Shown: positions 1-10,164, counted from the stretch's first letter. The stretch is 64,000 nt of DNA from Theocolax elegans (GCA_026168455.1 CM047426.1:52311085-52375084); one strand, 5' to 3'. Translations and numbers: made by a program. The notes: generated by a model from the letters alone, not told the origin.

Positions 1-1
1 T

Positions 2-817
2 GAGTGTACCACGGCTATAAATAGGCTTATGCAAGATGGATCTAGGATAGTAAATTGGGCGCTGATGTATGGTTTAGACTTGAATTACAGCAAAACTAAA
101 GCTATGTTTATTGGTTCACCCCAGCAGCTTAGGTTTATAAACTGCGATCAGTTACCGCCCATTATTATTGGTGGTCATAAGATTGATCTAGTCACTTCTA
201 CACGTAATCTAAGCATCATAATGAACGAAAACCTTCAATGGAATTCCCAAGTTTCGAATATTATTACCCGTGTGCATGGTGTACTCCATAAGTTACGAAA
301 TAAGGGAAACTTTCTCTCGTACACCTTCAGAAAGATACTAGTCACGGCACTAATATTGCCCCATTTCGCTTCTATCGTCTATATTGATTTGCCTGATTAT
401 TTAAATGTTAAGCTTCAACGATTACTAAACACGTGTGTAAGATACATCTTTCGTCTGAGAAAAGATGCTAGGTTAATGCCGTTTTATGCTAAACTTAATT
501 GGTTATCTGTACATTCTAGACGCCAGTATTTTTTAGGTACTTTAGTATACCAGGTTCTCACAACCAAGAAACCTGACTATCTATTTGCCTTTCTACCCCC
601 GCCAAACAGTGAACTTCGTCGTTCTGAGCGTTCTAAAAATTCATGCTTTGAGCGTCCCTTAACCAATACGTGTACCTATAAAAATTCTTTCACTGTTAAG
701 GCGATGGATTTATGGGATTCGTTACCAGCGGAGTTACGTTTAAGTCCTACTTTAGTTATTTTTAAATATCGATTATACACACATTTGTTAAATTTTGATT
801 CTTTATATGCTTTATAA
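2..817 (+). pseudogene. C-terminal part of a non-LTR retrotransposon reverse transcriptase (5' end outside window)
   Basis: The reading frame is already open at base 2, so the product runs in from before the window; the first Met is at 29. The visible ~270 residues are the region after the RT catalytic motifs. NYSKTKAMFIG resembles the post-YADD segment of Jockey/CR1-type RTs. The end (AMDLWDSLPAELR, then FKYRLYTHLL) resembles the usual C-terminal thumb-like tail of these elements. No RNase H or zinc motif is visible. The stop is followed by a ~190-bp AT-rich 3' UTR that ends with an AATAAA-like signal and a CAATCAATC tail near 1004. Whether the full ORF was intact cannot be seen. The assignment to non-LTR RT is fairly safe; the clade is uncertain. 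Confidence 0.7.
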
Positions 818-1004
818 GCTTTTTTTTCTATATTGTCTATTATATTGTTAATTCTATTGCACATAATCTGCTAGCCTGCGACTAATTTGTATTGCATATT
901 TTATAATTTGTACCTAATTTGCATTGTTAAACAATTATCTATAATTTCTCACTTGCCTTAAGGTTGAACTCAACTTAGGCATTAATAAATACTTTTCAAT
1001 CAAT
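818..1004 (+). other. 3' UTR and short CAAT-type tail of the preceding non-LTR element
   Basis: AT-rich sequence after the RT stop, ending in ATTAATAAATACTTTTC followed by CAATCAATC. A tail of short tandem units instead of poly(A) is known from several non-LTR lineages. The sequence then changes abruptly to CT/GA-rich repeats. Confidence 0.5.
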
Positions 1005-1352
1005 CTCTCTCGTACTCATGTATAGGTAGGGTGGAACGGACGCTGTGACGTCACAGCTGTCCCAATGGAGTACATGGGTGCGAGAGAGAGAGGTAGGGGG
1101 AGTGCGTGCGCAGTGCGCCACTCTCGTACTAAGATTGCCCAGGCATCATAGACGCCCCGATGCAGTGCGTGGGTATGAGAGAGAGAGAGGTAGAGGGAGT
1201 GCGCGCGCAGTGCGTCTCTCTCTCGTACTAAGAGTGTTCTGACGTTACAGCAGGCCCGGAGGGCCGCGCGTACATGTGTGAGAGAGAGAGAGCAAGAGAG
1301 GTTGCGCGCGCAGTGCGTCTCTTTCAGTAAGAAGAGTTGTGCATGTGTGAGA
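1005..1352. repeat. GA/GC-rich degenerate tandem repeat (~100-120 bp units)
   Basis: About three diverged units share a core of GAGAGAGAGGTAG, then GGAGTGCGYGCGCAGTGCG, then CTCTCGTACTAAGA. GC content is far above the surroundings. Reading frames in this stretch are low complexity and are not taken as genes. Confidence 0.6.
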
Positions 1353-2045
1353 GATTGATTGATTGATTGTTCTTTATTTGGCTTTATGGGGTAAATACCC
1401 CGTAAGCACTAACAGCATGAAATACAAAATTATATAGAAAATGAAATATAAATATAATAAAATAACAATATTTGAAACATATATAAAACGTTATCAATAT
1501 AAAGCGATGATTACAAAAGCAGTGACTAGATTTGATGTAAAAGAGTGCAAAACAATTTGAAGGTATATGTACAATTCATTAAATAAATAAATAAAAACTT
1601 AAAACTACACAACAATAAATAAATAAATAAACTTAGCCGCTGCATCGCTTATGCGCAAGCATCGCTGAGATTTAACAATCATACTAAAGTTAAAACTATA
1701 AAACTTAAGACATAAAATTTAGGCGCTGTAACAATTTTAAGTACAACTAGGAATAAAAGAAAATAAATAAAATAAAAATAAAAAAAAGAATAAAAATTAC
1801 GCAGCATCCAGGTGAGGGATGGACCTCGGCAATAAGCCCTCAGACACTACCCGCAAAGACCAGGCTGTTTGGTCGAGCCCAGACAAATGGTTAAATAGAA
1901 TGGTTTTGAATTCATTGAAGCATGAAGGGTTAAAGTTGATGACAGGAAGCTGATTCAAAATGCGGGTGGAGGTGATGATAAATGACTTATTTAAGGCTTC
2001 TGTGCGCGGAGGAAGATACATGAGCGATTTGGGAGGATGACGGGA
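1353..2045 (-). mobile_element. 5'-truncated non-LTR retrotransposon, 3' end with (CAAT)n tail
   Basis: On the minus strand the fragment ends in an AAATAAAG signal followed by four CAAT units (plus strand GATTGATTGATTG at about 1353-1370). About 430 bp of AT-rich 3' UTR separates the tail from a short coding remnant at 1797-2040. Upstream the sequence breaks into GA-rich repeat at ~2045, so the element is 5' truncated, as usual for target-primed reverse transcription. Its tail type matches that of the plus-strand fragment ending at 1004, which suggests related families inserted on either side of the GA-rich repeat. Confidence 0.6.
1797..2040 (-). pseudogene. C-terminal remnant of a non-LTR RT ORF
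   Basis: About 80 residues show the terminal motif of Jockey/CR1-like RTs: ALNKSFIITSTRILNQLP, then FNEFKTILFNHL. The first residues of the open frame (LSLSFSLSLSL) only translate the GA repeat and are not element sequence. The catalytic RT motifs are absent. The identification rests on the C-terminal pattern alone. Confidence 0.5.
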
Positions 2046-2197
2046 GAGAGAGAGAGAGAGAGAGAAGGAGAGAGAGAGCACTACTGTGCGTACCCACGCT
2101 CTCTTCCTCTACTTCTCTCTCTCTCGCACTCACGCAGCGATACTGATGATGCGCTAAGGCATTTGGACGTCGTGTTATAATAGCTGACCCAGAGCGC
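2046..2197. repeat. GA/CT-rich repeat, continuation of the block before 1353
   Basis: (GA)n at about 2043-2080, then a CTCTCTCTCTCGCACTCACG segment like the repeat at 1005-1352. The truncated non-LTR element therefore appears to have inserted into one GA-rich array. Confidence 0.5.
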
Positions 2198-2234
2198 CTA
2201 TGTTAGTGTGTTTTTTTTTTTTTTTTTTTTTTTT

Positions 2235-2414
2235 CGAAGAAAGAAATGCTTAATGCACCATGACTGGAGCCATGCGAGACTCTCCGTGTGTGGGACTCTT
2301 ATACCGAAGGATGTCGATAGGCATACCCACTAAAACTCCACCTCTTTTCTTACCTTTATTCCCCCGCGGAAACCGCCGCAAGGCATTACTTCGCGGGGGG
2401 AGGCAACGGCTAGA
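2235..2414 (-). other. 3' UTR of the R1-clade element
   Basis: The 180 bp between the poly(A) tract and the ORF2 stop contain no open frame of note. The stretch includes a CCCCCGCGGAAACCGCC segment near 2371 and a CCCCCGCGAAG-type segment on the opposite strand at about 2390-2400, which could pair as a 3' UTR hairpin. Confidence 0.45.
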
Positions 2415-4303
2415 TTAGCCCACTACTGTTGCTATCGCAACTCTTCTCTCCTCGTCTCTTCTGATGAGACCCAGGCTGTCCACTACGGATGTACAGAGGG
2501 TCACTACCGCGTTCCATCCCTCCTGGGAGCCAAGCAGGCACGCCCCGATGCCCTTAGAGGTGAGGGGACCGCTCCAAGTGATTTGAAACTGGTCCCGTTC
2601 CTCCCTGAAACGAGGACACCGTAGGAGGACGTGTTCCACGTCTTCGTCCACCCCTAGACAAGCCGGGCACTCTGCGCTGCCGTAGACCCCTAGACGAAAT
2701 AGGTAGCTACGGAAGCATCCGTGCCCGGTCAACACCTGGGTAAGCTGGAAACTGACGAAGCCGTGTTTCCTGCTCGCCCACTCTCGGATCCGCGGGATGA
2801 TGTGGTAGGTCCAGCGGCCCTCCCTGGCTGAGTCCCATCTCCGCTGCCACTCCTCTACGGTCCGCAATGACCATCGGTTGTGGCAGCGGTTCTCTTCTAG
2901 ACGTCGCCCACCCTCACGGTGTCTTTCAGCTCTCTCGGCTGCCAGGAGGTCGAAGGGGGCGGTCCCCGCGATCACCGAGAGCGCAATGTCAGATACGATT
3001 CGGTACGCCTGGGCCACCCTTAGCGCAGCTATCCTGCAGGCTCTCTGACATGGAGCACCAAAGCTGTTGTGCCTGTTCAGGACATCAGCCCAGATAGGAG
3101 CTCGGTATAAAATTACGGAGCTCACCACCGAGGCAAGGAGGGACCTTCGCGGTTGCTGGGGTCCCCCGATGTTGGGCATGATGCCCGCCAGCGCACGGGC
3201 CACCTTTGCGGCCTTTGAGCCTGCGTCCATGAGATGGTGTTTGAACAACAGCCGCCCGTCTAGTGTAACCCCTAAATACTTCAACGTTTTCACCGACCGT
3301 ATCCGTTCTTTACCTACCGTGAAGGTGGCGGTCCTCTCCTTTTTTGTGCGAGAGGTGAGCACCGTCTCCGTTTTATCCGCCGTGAAATCCACCATCGAGA
3401 CACCCTCCGGAAGTTGCTGCCTAAGCAGGCCGTCATAGACAACGTTCCAGAGTAGAGGCCCAATGAGCGAACCCTGCGGCACGCCTCCCGTGATGTTGTG
3501 GGAGTGCACACCGTTGTCGGTGTCGTAGAGCAGAGTACGGTCAGGTAACTCGAGGTGACCTTCCTGAGATAGAGTGGCACTTGGAGGTGCTGCAGGGACA
3601 GCATGATGTCGTCCCATCTGGCAGAGTTGAAGGCATTCCGGATGTCCAAGGTTATGATGGCACACATCCGCCTTGCACTCCGACCTGCATTGATGGCGTT
3701 TGTGGCGATACCAACAACTCTGCCTACAGCGTCCATGGTCGATCGACCCTTTCAGAAGCCGAACTGGTTGTCGGAGAGGTCTCCGGTCCGACCGATGGCC
3801 GCTGCGAGCCTGGCGCAGGTCACCCGCTCCAGGAGCTTCCGGAGTTTCATAACCGTTTTATACGGTCTGCCCCAGGGGTCGTGGTCCACCTCCTCACAGA
3901 GCTCCCGCCAACACCTTCTCTTGGCAGCCTTGATGGCCACCTTGAGATCCCTCCGCTTTTGTTCGTATTCTGCGGAACGATCTTGAAACCGCGGTGTTCC
4001 CCTCGTTCTTTGGTGCAGCCTTCTGGCACGCAGGCACTCACGTTTCTTTTCTGCGATGTCCTCACTCCACCAGATTATCGGTGGGCGGCCGCGAGGGTTA
4101 AACTTCACGGCCATAGAGGCATCGCAAGCCGCTGTTAGGGCATTCGTGAGGCCTCGTGCTTTTTCTTCGGCGGTTCCCTCCACTTTTGCCCCCTCAAGGG
4201 AGCAGAGGAACGTCTCACGATCAACCGTGGCTGGTGCCCATCTCTCTCTTGCTCCTCTTCCAGCTCTCTTTGTCCTCCCGCTGGTCAGCTGGAGCTGGTA
4301 CAC
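2415..4303 (-). pseudogene. ORF2 reverse transcriptase region of the R1-clade element (broken)
   Basis: From 4303 downward the linker after the endonuclease leads to WGRPYK and LSDNQFGF. A TGA (3754-3752) then replaces the codon after NQFGF in the NQFGF-x-KGRST motif. RT motif A (TLDIRNAFNSARW) and motif B (GGVPQGSLIGPLLWN) are present, with a frameshift between them near 3545. Two internal deletions look clear. The segment before LLERVTCARL that should hold the first RT motifs is missing, with KTVMKLRK joined directly to it. The catalytic YADD motif is also missing, with VDFTADKTETVL bridging the gap. The C-terminal zinc-like motif CPAC...H...C and the HGCFRSYLFRLG tail remain. Polymerase activity is impossible in this copy. 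Confidence 0.8.
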
Positions 4304-4883
4304 GAGTGCTTGGTGGTCACTATCCGTGTAACGATCGCTAACTTTCCAGCCGAGTCCCCTCCCCCCATCAATCTCGGATCGACGAAGGTGAGGTCGACTA
4401 TGGACGACTTGCCGGCTTTGGTGAAAGTCGGGGTTGTCCCTGTGTTAGCGATCTCCAGCCCCAGTAGAGCGAACGCCTCGAGAAGTGCGCGACCACGCGC
4501 GTTGGTCTTGGCGCTGCCCCAGTCCGTCGCCCAAGCATTAAAGTCCCCACCGATTGCGACCGGTAGACGACTGCATCCAGAGATCTCGCAAAGTCCTCGG
4601 TGGAATCGCTGGGCGGGAAGTAGCAGCTGTACATGCGTACTCCCGCCACCTCCACCCAGGTGAAGCTGGGAAGGGGGGCGACCATCTTTCTGGAGATGTG
4701 TATATTTCCACATACCCAGATGGCCGCCTTGCCCGTGGCATCCCTTACCCAGTTCGACTTCTCGAGATCCCGGAACTCCTCGCTGATGATCGCTACGTCC
4801 GCTCTCTCCTCTCTGACCAGCTGGGACAGCAGGTCCTGGGCCACAGCGCAGTGGTTGAGGTTTATTTGGAGCACCTTAATCAT
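4285..4883 (-). pseudogene. ORF2 N-terminal apurinic-like endonuclease of the R1-clade element (frameshifted)
   Basis: The ATG at 4883 starts IKVLQINLNHC, the typical first strand of the APE-type endonuclease with the catalytic Asn, followed by VAIISEEFRD carrying the metal-binding Glu. After a frameshift near 4565 come GGDFNAWATDWGS and STPTFTK-like and VDLTFVDP motifs. After a second frameshift near 4350 the SDHQALV motif with the catalytic Asp-His appears. All endonuclease motifs can therefore be found but in three frames. The ORF2 start overlaps the ORF1 stop (AATGATTAA), an arrangement known in this clade for coupled translation. Confidence 0.75.
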
Positions 4884-6366
4884 TTTTTATGTGTGCTCCT
4901 TCCTCATGCGAGGTCTTGGCTTTGGCCTCGCAGTCCACTCCTTTGTGGCCCTCTTGGCCGCACCGATAGCATTGCGCTGACCGGTCGACTGCGCTCTTGC
5001 ACTCCCTCGCGATGTGTCCCGATTCGTGGCATCGGTTGCAGCGCGAAGATACCTCTCGCAGTCGAACTCTGCAATTGACCCATCCGATCCGGAGCTTCCC
5101 GTCTTGCAGCAGTTTTTTGGCTGCTACTGCCGGAAGCTGGATCGTCGCAGCTAGGGTGCCACTGTGGGACCCCCTGGTTTTAATATTATCCGGGGATACC
5201 ACATTTGGCCAGATCTTTGCCGCAATCGCTGCGGCCACCTCCGTTGTTGTCGTGGACTCGTCCATGTCCCTGATGGTGATGGACACTTTGTGAGTCAGCA
5301 GCTGGACCTCTGTTGACTCACTCAGGGTGGACGAGACCACTGTCCTAAGCTCCGCCGTTTCCGTTACGGGTCGCCCCAGTTCGAGGAGGAGCTCTCCAGC
5401 CCTGGTGTGCCTGATACGCGTGACCCGTTCTCCTAGTGCCTTTAGTTCCGGTGAAGCCTTGACCTTCCGGAGAATGTCAGCGTAGGAAGAGCCCCCGCTA
5501 GATGTCTTGATCTTGATGGCATCTGGGCGTGGGGGTCTTACTCCGGCCTTAGGCTCTGCCGTGCCTTTGGCCGGTTTGCTGACACGTTTCTGCTGTTCTT
5601 AATGCTGCTTCGGCTGGCTGTTCTTCATCTTCTTCTTCTTCTTGCCCTTCTTCACTACTATGGCCCAGTCAGGGACCTTTGACTGGTTCCCACCCGTCTT
5701 AGGAACGGATGGCGAAGCATCTGCTGGCCCATTTTTGTTAGTGGGCTGCTTCGACCCCTTCTTCCTTTTCTCCGGGAGTTGCTGAGGTGGTGAGGGCTTT
5801 TCCCTTTCCACCGGCCTCCTTTGACGCTCTTCAGCGCGGAAGATGGGCGACGTTTGGCACGTTCCATCCCTACGCGCATCCGCCATTTTAATTTTCGGCG
5901 CTGTCGAACACACAGCACTGTTCACCCGCGCGTATTCCTTGAGAGCTCTGCTGGTTGCTCTCGCCATACTCTTCAGCTCTTTGTGGATGTTGTTCTTGCT
6001 AAGAACAAACTCCACCAGGGTGCCTATTTTCTTACGCAGACGGAGAAAAGCTCTGTCAGCGTCACTCGACATCCCAGTCGAGGGCAGGTCACACGTAGCA
6101 TTAGATGCTTCAGAGGCCGCGTGACCAACCTCCGCAGCACTTACCATTTTCACGGTGTGAGTTTGGTCCCCCCCAAAATCCGTGGGACCAGCACTGACCA
6201 CCGGGGCTTTAACCCGATCGGAATCAGTGGCGGGATTTGACAGGATTGCCATGTCCGCTTGGGGTAGTTTTGTTTTCAGCTCACTATCCATACTTGGTTT
6301 AATTTCGGGGTGCCTTCCTCTATCTGGTTTTGGTTCGCCCCGAATATTTGATTTTTTCGGTACCAT
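4876..6366 (-). pseudogene. ORF1 (gag-like nucleic-acid-binding protein) of the R1-clade element, one in-frame stop
   Basis: A single frame of 497 codons starts at ATG 6366 and is broken only by TAA at 5601-5599. The N-terminal part is basic and low complexity, with a run of KKGKKKKK. The middle (SSYADILRKVKASPELKAL and neighbours) resembles the RNA-recognition-like region of R1-clade ORF1. Two CCHC knuckles near the C-terminus read CNRCHESGHIAREC and CYRCGQEGHKGVDC, both with intact C-x2-C-x4-H-x4-C spacing. These proteins bind element RNA and form the ribonucleoprotein. The single stop suggests ORF1 decayed less than ORF2, or that the stop is recent. Confidence 0.8.
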
Positions 6367-6441
6367 CCATATCTGGAAAGCATTCCCCTATCCACCACCT
6401 GGGGAGGCGCCACGATGCGGGACCAGCAAACCCGGCACGGG

Positions 6442-6490
6442 CTATGTTGGTGTGTGTGTGTGTGTTAGAGAGAGAGAGAGAGAGAGAGAG
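6442..6490. repeat. TG/GA microsatellite at the 5' junction of the R1-clade element
   Basis: GTTGGTGTGTGTGTGTGTGTTAG is followed by a GA run. It contains the 5'-side copy of the putative target duplication. Confidence 0.75.
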
Positions 6491-7337
6491 TGTATGCAGT
6501 ATGCGTATAGTCTTATATTTAACATGGTATGAATGGGAGTTGGAAGTGAGAGGGTTAAATAATTAAATGTACATAATTTGTAGATAAATTCCCAGATGTT
6601 TATTCAAGTATTATAATATAAAAGGAGAGAACGAGACATAGAATTAATAATTACGCACGCAGAGATATACATATAGATGATTATGCAATACATATAATTA
6701 AAACTAGATTTGTCACTCGGTTAATATTAAGTATAAGAGTAGCTTAAGAATAGACGCAAAGACACTCACACACATTTTATTATAAATAGACAGTGATTCC
6801 GGTTGACTTGATAAAACTTATAATAAATTCACACACTTACATATAGAGTAAATAAGAGTAAAATTATACATATTTTGCACTCGGTTATATATTACGTTAA
6901 TAATAGAAACTTACAACTAATGTTCCTGTTTATATATTATATTTAAAATTATTATTATTATTATTATGTATTCTTTTACATGTTTGCAGACGAGTTATAC
7001 AATGAACATTCTTCTTACAATTATTATTATAATGAAAATTATTGTTGATATTCTTATAAAATAATTTTAAATTTAATTTATCGTTGTATGCAGTATCGTC
7101 GGTGAACAGTCTCCAAAAACTGTCCATGTAATGACCGTGAGACATGTGATGAATGAAATTAACGCAATATGTAGCTGCTTAGGACTCCAGGTGTAAACCT
7201 TACAGTTTCTCCGGAGACATTGAATATGTTGTGGTACGGTGGGTGGTCGACCGAAACTGTCGAAGAAGTATCCAATTCCGCGTTTATCGATGTAGATGGC
7301 CAGTCAATGCTCACCGGGTTTTCGGTGATCCTCATTG
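6491..7337. other. AT-rich region without a supported gene
   Basis: Mostly A/T with short ATT runs (6946-6966). Minus-strand frames at 6930-7145 and 7159-7347 lie just downstream of the 329-codon ORF and could be broken continuation of that gene, but their low-complexity composition gives no support. I see no RNA gene or terminal inverted repeat here. Confidence 0.4.
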
Positions 7338-8327
7338 TTAACAACAATTGGAGTCGGCTTCGTCAGAATCTAAGGACTCTTGTCCGCAGGGTACACTCCC
7401 ACTGTCTGCAGAGACAAAATTTTTATTGCGTTGAGTATTTGCAACGTGTTCATACTTTGCAGCGGCTTCCTCCTCCTTGCGTACTATGTCGTATAAATGA
7501 TCGGCATCGATCGTATCCTGGGAGATGGTGGAAATACTTGTGTTCGTAGCATCTACAGGAGTTAAGTATGCAGTACAAGTTACGGTTATCGGAGTACTCT
7601 GTCTTGATTTGGTTAGTGTTGGCGTTTTTTGTCGTGGTTTCCCAGACAGAGTTCCTTGTCTTGAAGACGCAATGATTGTGTGTCGTCTTTTGTCCTTGTT
7701 GGTGTCCTCTTTTTCCATTTCCTTCTTTTTTTCTTTTAGATCGAGGACTTTGCTGATTGAAGGGCGATAGGCTAATGTTTTATGCAGCCAAATACGTAGT
7801 TTATATGCATATGTCAATGCACAACTCATGTACTCCCTTTTCCGTCCATGTAAAAAACAAAAGTGGTCGTTAACGCGTGGAAGGTTTCTAAACGACGGAC
7901 AGTTGAACTTCTCCAAATTGATTATTTGTCTAGCGAGAAGGTTTTGTAGGAATAAGACTTTAGGTATTCCCCTAACGTAGATCCTCAAAGCGTTTCGTGC
8001 AACTTCTCGTAGACTGTTGTACAAGTCGACACTGGTGGATTCACCGTCGAACCATTCTATGCCATGGTGATAGCACGTTAAGTAACTGTTTGTGGCTACG
8101 ATACCCTTGGAGAGTTCTGTGTAGTCGTATGGAGTCTTGATCAGCCAGTACGCTATGAAATTGCAATCTACGCCGAGAGCAGCAATTTCTTTCGGTAGAA
8201 AGAGACCTTCTTTGTCGTGAAACGCTTGAATATCGATTATATAATCGAGCTTCTCCATGCCGCTTGAGTTGCGGAGAACTTGAGTCACTTGTACTACACC
8301 ACTCAAGGTAACAAGCTGAACTGACAA
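7338..8327 (-). CDS. Uncharacterised 329-residue protein of an insect repeat-associated family
   Basis: The intact ORF begins with ATG at 8327. The N-terminal half (about residues 25-180) looks globular: YIIDIQAFHDKEGLFLPKEI opens it, and it contains LTCYHHGIEWFDGE, IYVRGIPKVLFLQNLL and LEKFNCPSF. I recall similarly built proteins recurring in insect genomes, with no assigned function. The acidic residue in IIDIQ and the order of strands could suggest a nuclease-like fold, but this is speculation. The C-terminal half (about 190-329) is charged and Ser/Thr-rich and probably disordered. It lies on the same strand as, and just downstream of, the Maverick genes, so it may be cargo of that element or a separate insertion. 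No membrane segment or signal peptide is visible. Confidence 0.5.
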   Translation of the reverse strand: MSVQLVTLSGVVQVTQVLRNSSGMEKLDYIIDIQAFHDKEGLFLPKEIAALGVDCNFIAYWLIKTPYDYTELSKGIVATNSYLTCYHHGIEWFDGESTSVDLYNSLREVARNALRIYVRGIPKVLFLQNLLARQIINLEKFNCPSFRNLPRVNDHFCFLHGRKREYMSCALTYAYKLRIWLHKTLAYRPSISKVLDLKEKKKEMEKEDTNKDKRRHTIIASSRQGTLSGKPRQKTPTLTKSRQSTPITVTCTAYLTPVDATNTSISTISQDTIDADHLYDIVRKEEEAAAKYEHVANTQRNKNFVSADSGSVPCGQESLDSDEADSNCC

Positions 8328-8559
8328 AATGTTTTCCCTTGGCTCAGCAGAATACCTTTATACCTCCTTACTTATACTCCTTGCTGAATTGAAAAGAAAA
8401 GTTTTCAAAGAAAATCCCTACCATTTTTTTTACTCCTCCTACTTTGAGTTTAAGAATGAAAATCTGTTACGACCTGTCTCGCAGAGTCAATTTCAAGAAC
8501 GTTGTCAAACTCGGCATAAACGATACAATTAATCGTTTTATTCAATGTACTTTGAATAA

Positions 8560-9072
8560 AACGCTTCGTTCTAAAATTTTTTTGAATGCCTCGATTACTT
8601 GGGCACTCGATTTGTCTTTCAAAGGTTCCACCCAGACAAAATTACTTAAAACGTCGATCGCCACCAAAACGTAAGACACTCCGTCGTTGTAATTTTTGAT
8701 TGAGCGCAAGTCCTGTAAATCGACCTCCCAAACTTGATCTTAATACGATACGTTGTAACACAATCTCTTAAACTTTCTTCGTACAGGACGATGTAAAGTA
8801 TAAGCGTCGTATTTTACCAACCATTTATAGATCTGTTCCCGCGGTATATCTTTATTCAATCTGATTAAATTTGTTGCACCCAAAAACCCTGCTTCGTACG
8901 AAGGATTAAAATACTGAGACTCTAACCTTTTATTTACATATTTAGACTGAGCTTTTTTTTTTAATTTCCTTTTTTTTCGAAGGCGGTTTTTAGACAATGC
9001 TACTGTTTTTAAGACTGTCGAAACTATTATTAAACGTCGAGTTATATTCGTCACTGTCGGATTGATGTACAT
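8560..9072 (-). pseudogene. Maverick/Polinton integrase, truncated, one internal stop
   Basis: The ATG at 9072 opens a basic N-terminal region that includes KWLVKYDAYTLHRPVRRKF, the segment just before the catalytic core in retroviral-type Maverick integrases. A TAA near 8740 interrupts the frame. The same frame then continues with DQVWEVDLQDL (first catalytic Asp), KNYNDGVSYVLVAIDVLSNF and VWVEPLKDKS, typical core sequence, to about 8560. The region that should carry the second Asp and the Glu of the D,D-35-E triad is gone and the flanking sequence is unrelated. In Mavericks this enzyme inserts the element DNA. This copy cannot be active. Confidence 0.75.
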
Positions 9073-9220
9073 CTTTTGATTTCAGAGTGTCTGAAAAACT
9101 TAACTTTTCAGTCACATCGTCAAATATTCTTCTATTACCGATATACTCTTGAGGTGTCAAGACATGCTTTAAAAACTTGGTAAATTCTCTTTTTCCCCCT
9201 GGATTGGTCGTTTTTCTGTG

Positions 9221-9721
9221 TCAGGCAGCAAAATTGATTAAATCAATGATATTTGAATTTTTGATTGTCTTACCGTCAATGGTCACGAGTCCCTTTCTGT
9301 TCCAAAAAATTCTAGTCTTAAAATTATTTAAGTGGTTCAACAAAATTTCTGATTTTCTTTTGTAAACGGATGGAACACTGTTTATTATTTTATCGTAAGT
9401 AATTTCGTTTCCAATCTCTCCAACTGTGTCGTTTGTCCATGGGTTTGGATATTTTTTTTCGGATTTGAAAAATAAGTAACGTTGTAACAACTGTATATAC
9501 TGTTTCAAACGATCTCTGTCATCTAAAATGTTTGTAGAATCTAAAACTCTTTTCATTTCATCGTCGAGTCTGGAGAGATTATCGCCTACAGTTTGCGTTG
9601 TTTGCAAGTTTGAAACATTTTCGCTGAGTTTACCGTCCGTAGACTTTGATGAAACTGATTGCTTTTGAATTCTTTCTATCTGTTCTGCGGGAACAAGAAT
9701 CATTTTCTTTGTTCTTTCCAT
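9221..9721 (-). CDS. Conserved Maverick-associated protein, unknown function
   Basis: The intact 166-codon ORF has features I associate with a recurrent Maverick protein: KMILVPAEQ near the N-terminus, LDDEMKRVLDS in the middle, YIQLLQRYLFF, and a C-terminal module with LLNHLNNFKTRIFWNRKG, VTIDGKTI and SNIIDLINFA. The central part is probably helical and charged. It lies between the small basic protein and the integrase, overlaps the tail of the former in another frame, and is co-oriented with them. No enzymatic motif is visible. Being open does not prove function, because its neighbours are broken. Confidence 0.6.
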   Translation of the reverse strand: MERTKKMILVPAEQIERIQKQSVSSKSTDGKLSENVSNLQTTQTVGDNLSRLDDEMKRVLDSTNILDDRDRLKQYIQLLQRYLFFKSEKKYPNPWTNDTVGEIGNEITYDKIINSVPSVYKRKSEILLNHLNNFKTRIFWNRKGLVTIDGKTIKNSNIIDLINFAA

Positions 9722-10100
9722 TATTGCTGTAAAAGCGTGGAAAAGAGCGTTGATATAATAGGCTGTAGTTGAAACGGTAAGAAACTACCACTCTTTTGCA
9801 CGAGTATACGCTTCTTTTTTTCCAACAACCGTAAGTCTTGTTGCATAATTTTCTGAGAATATTTTTGTGACGTTTTAATTTTTTAAATTGACAATCTTTC
9901 AAAGGTACTACACCTTGTAAAGTATTTAAAGCGCACTCGCAAATATATTTAATTAATTTTTTATCGGCGGTTTTTAATATTGCTAAACGTTGCTCTTTGT
10001 TTGCTCGTGCTAAAGCGTGTAACAGAACAACGTACCTTTGTTTAAATACTTTTGATTTATTTTTTACTCGGAAAGAAGATTTCGATGTAGTCTTTGCCAT
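9630..10100 (-). pseudogene. Small basic Maverick protein with frameshifted C-terminus
   Basis: The N-terminal ~80 residues (LLHALARANKEQRLAILK, then KKLIKYICECALNTLQG, then KKLKRHKNILRKLCNK) match the pattern of a short Lys-rich protein found upstream of the late genes in animal Mavericks. These proteins usually end with a hydrophobic tail after a basic stretch. Here the expected tail (KSGSFLPFQLQPI-like) lies in another frame around 9780-9740, so a frameshift near 9810 has replaced it with the Tyr/Arg-rich sequence now encoded. The protein may be DNA-condensing or virion-associated; that is inference from its basicity. Confidence 0.55.
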
Positions 10101-10164
10101 TATCGTTCTTCAACTGAAGTATCATCTGTTTGATACTTTTATTTATTGTATTTTTAAATATATT

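Larger units (their letters stand above)
2211..6441 (-). mobile_element. R1-clade non-LTR retrotransposon, inactivated, with target-site duplication
   Basis: A 24-base T run (2211-2234) is the poly(A) tail of a minus-strand element. ORF1 (6366 to 4876) and ORF2 (4883 to 2415) overlap by 8 bases and have the usual R1-clade content. CTATGTTAGTGTG (2198-2210) on the 3' side and CTATGTTGGTGTG (6442-6454) on the 5' side match at 12 of 13 positions and form a likely target duplication. The 5' flank runs into a TG then GA microsatellite. Some R1-clade families are known to prefer microsatellite targets. Several stops, frameshifts and internal deletions make this copy dead. Confidence 0.8.

Noticed and set aside
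1045..1242. 65-codon Arg/Val-rich frame
   Set aside because: Translates the GA/GC-rich tandem repeat.
2867..5293. Several plus-strand frames across the R1-clade element
   Set aside because: Antisense to ORF1/ORF2 with no recognisable domains; ORF2 motifs are on the minus strand.
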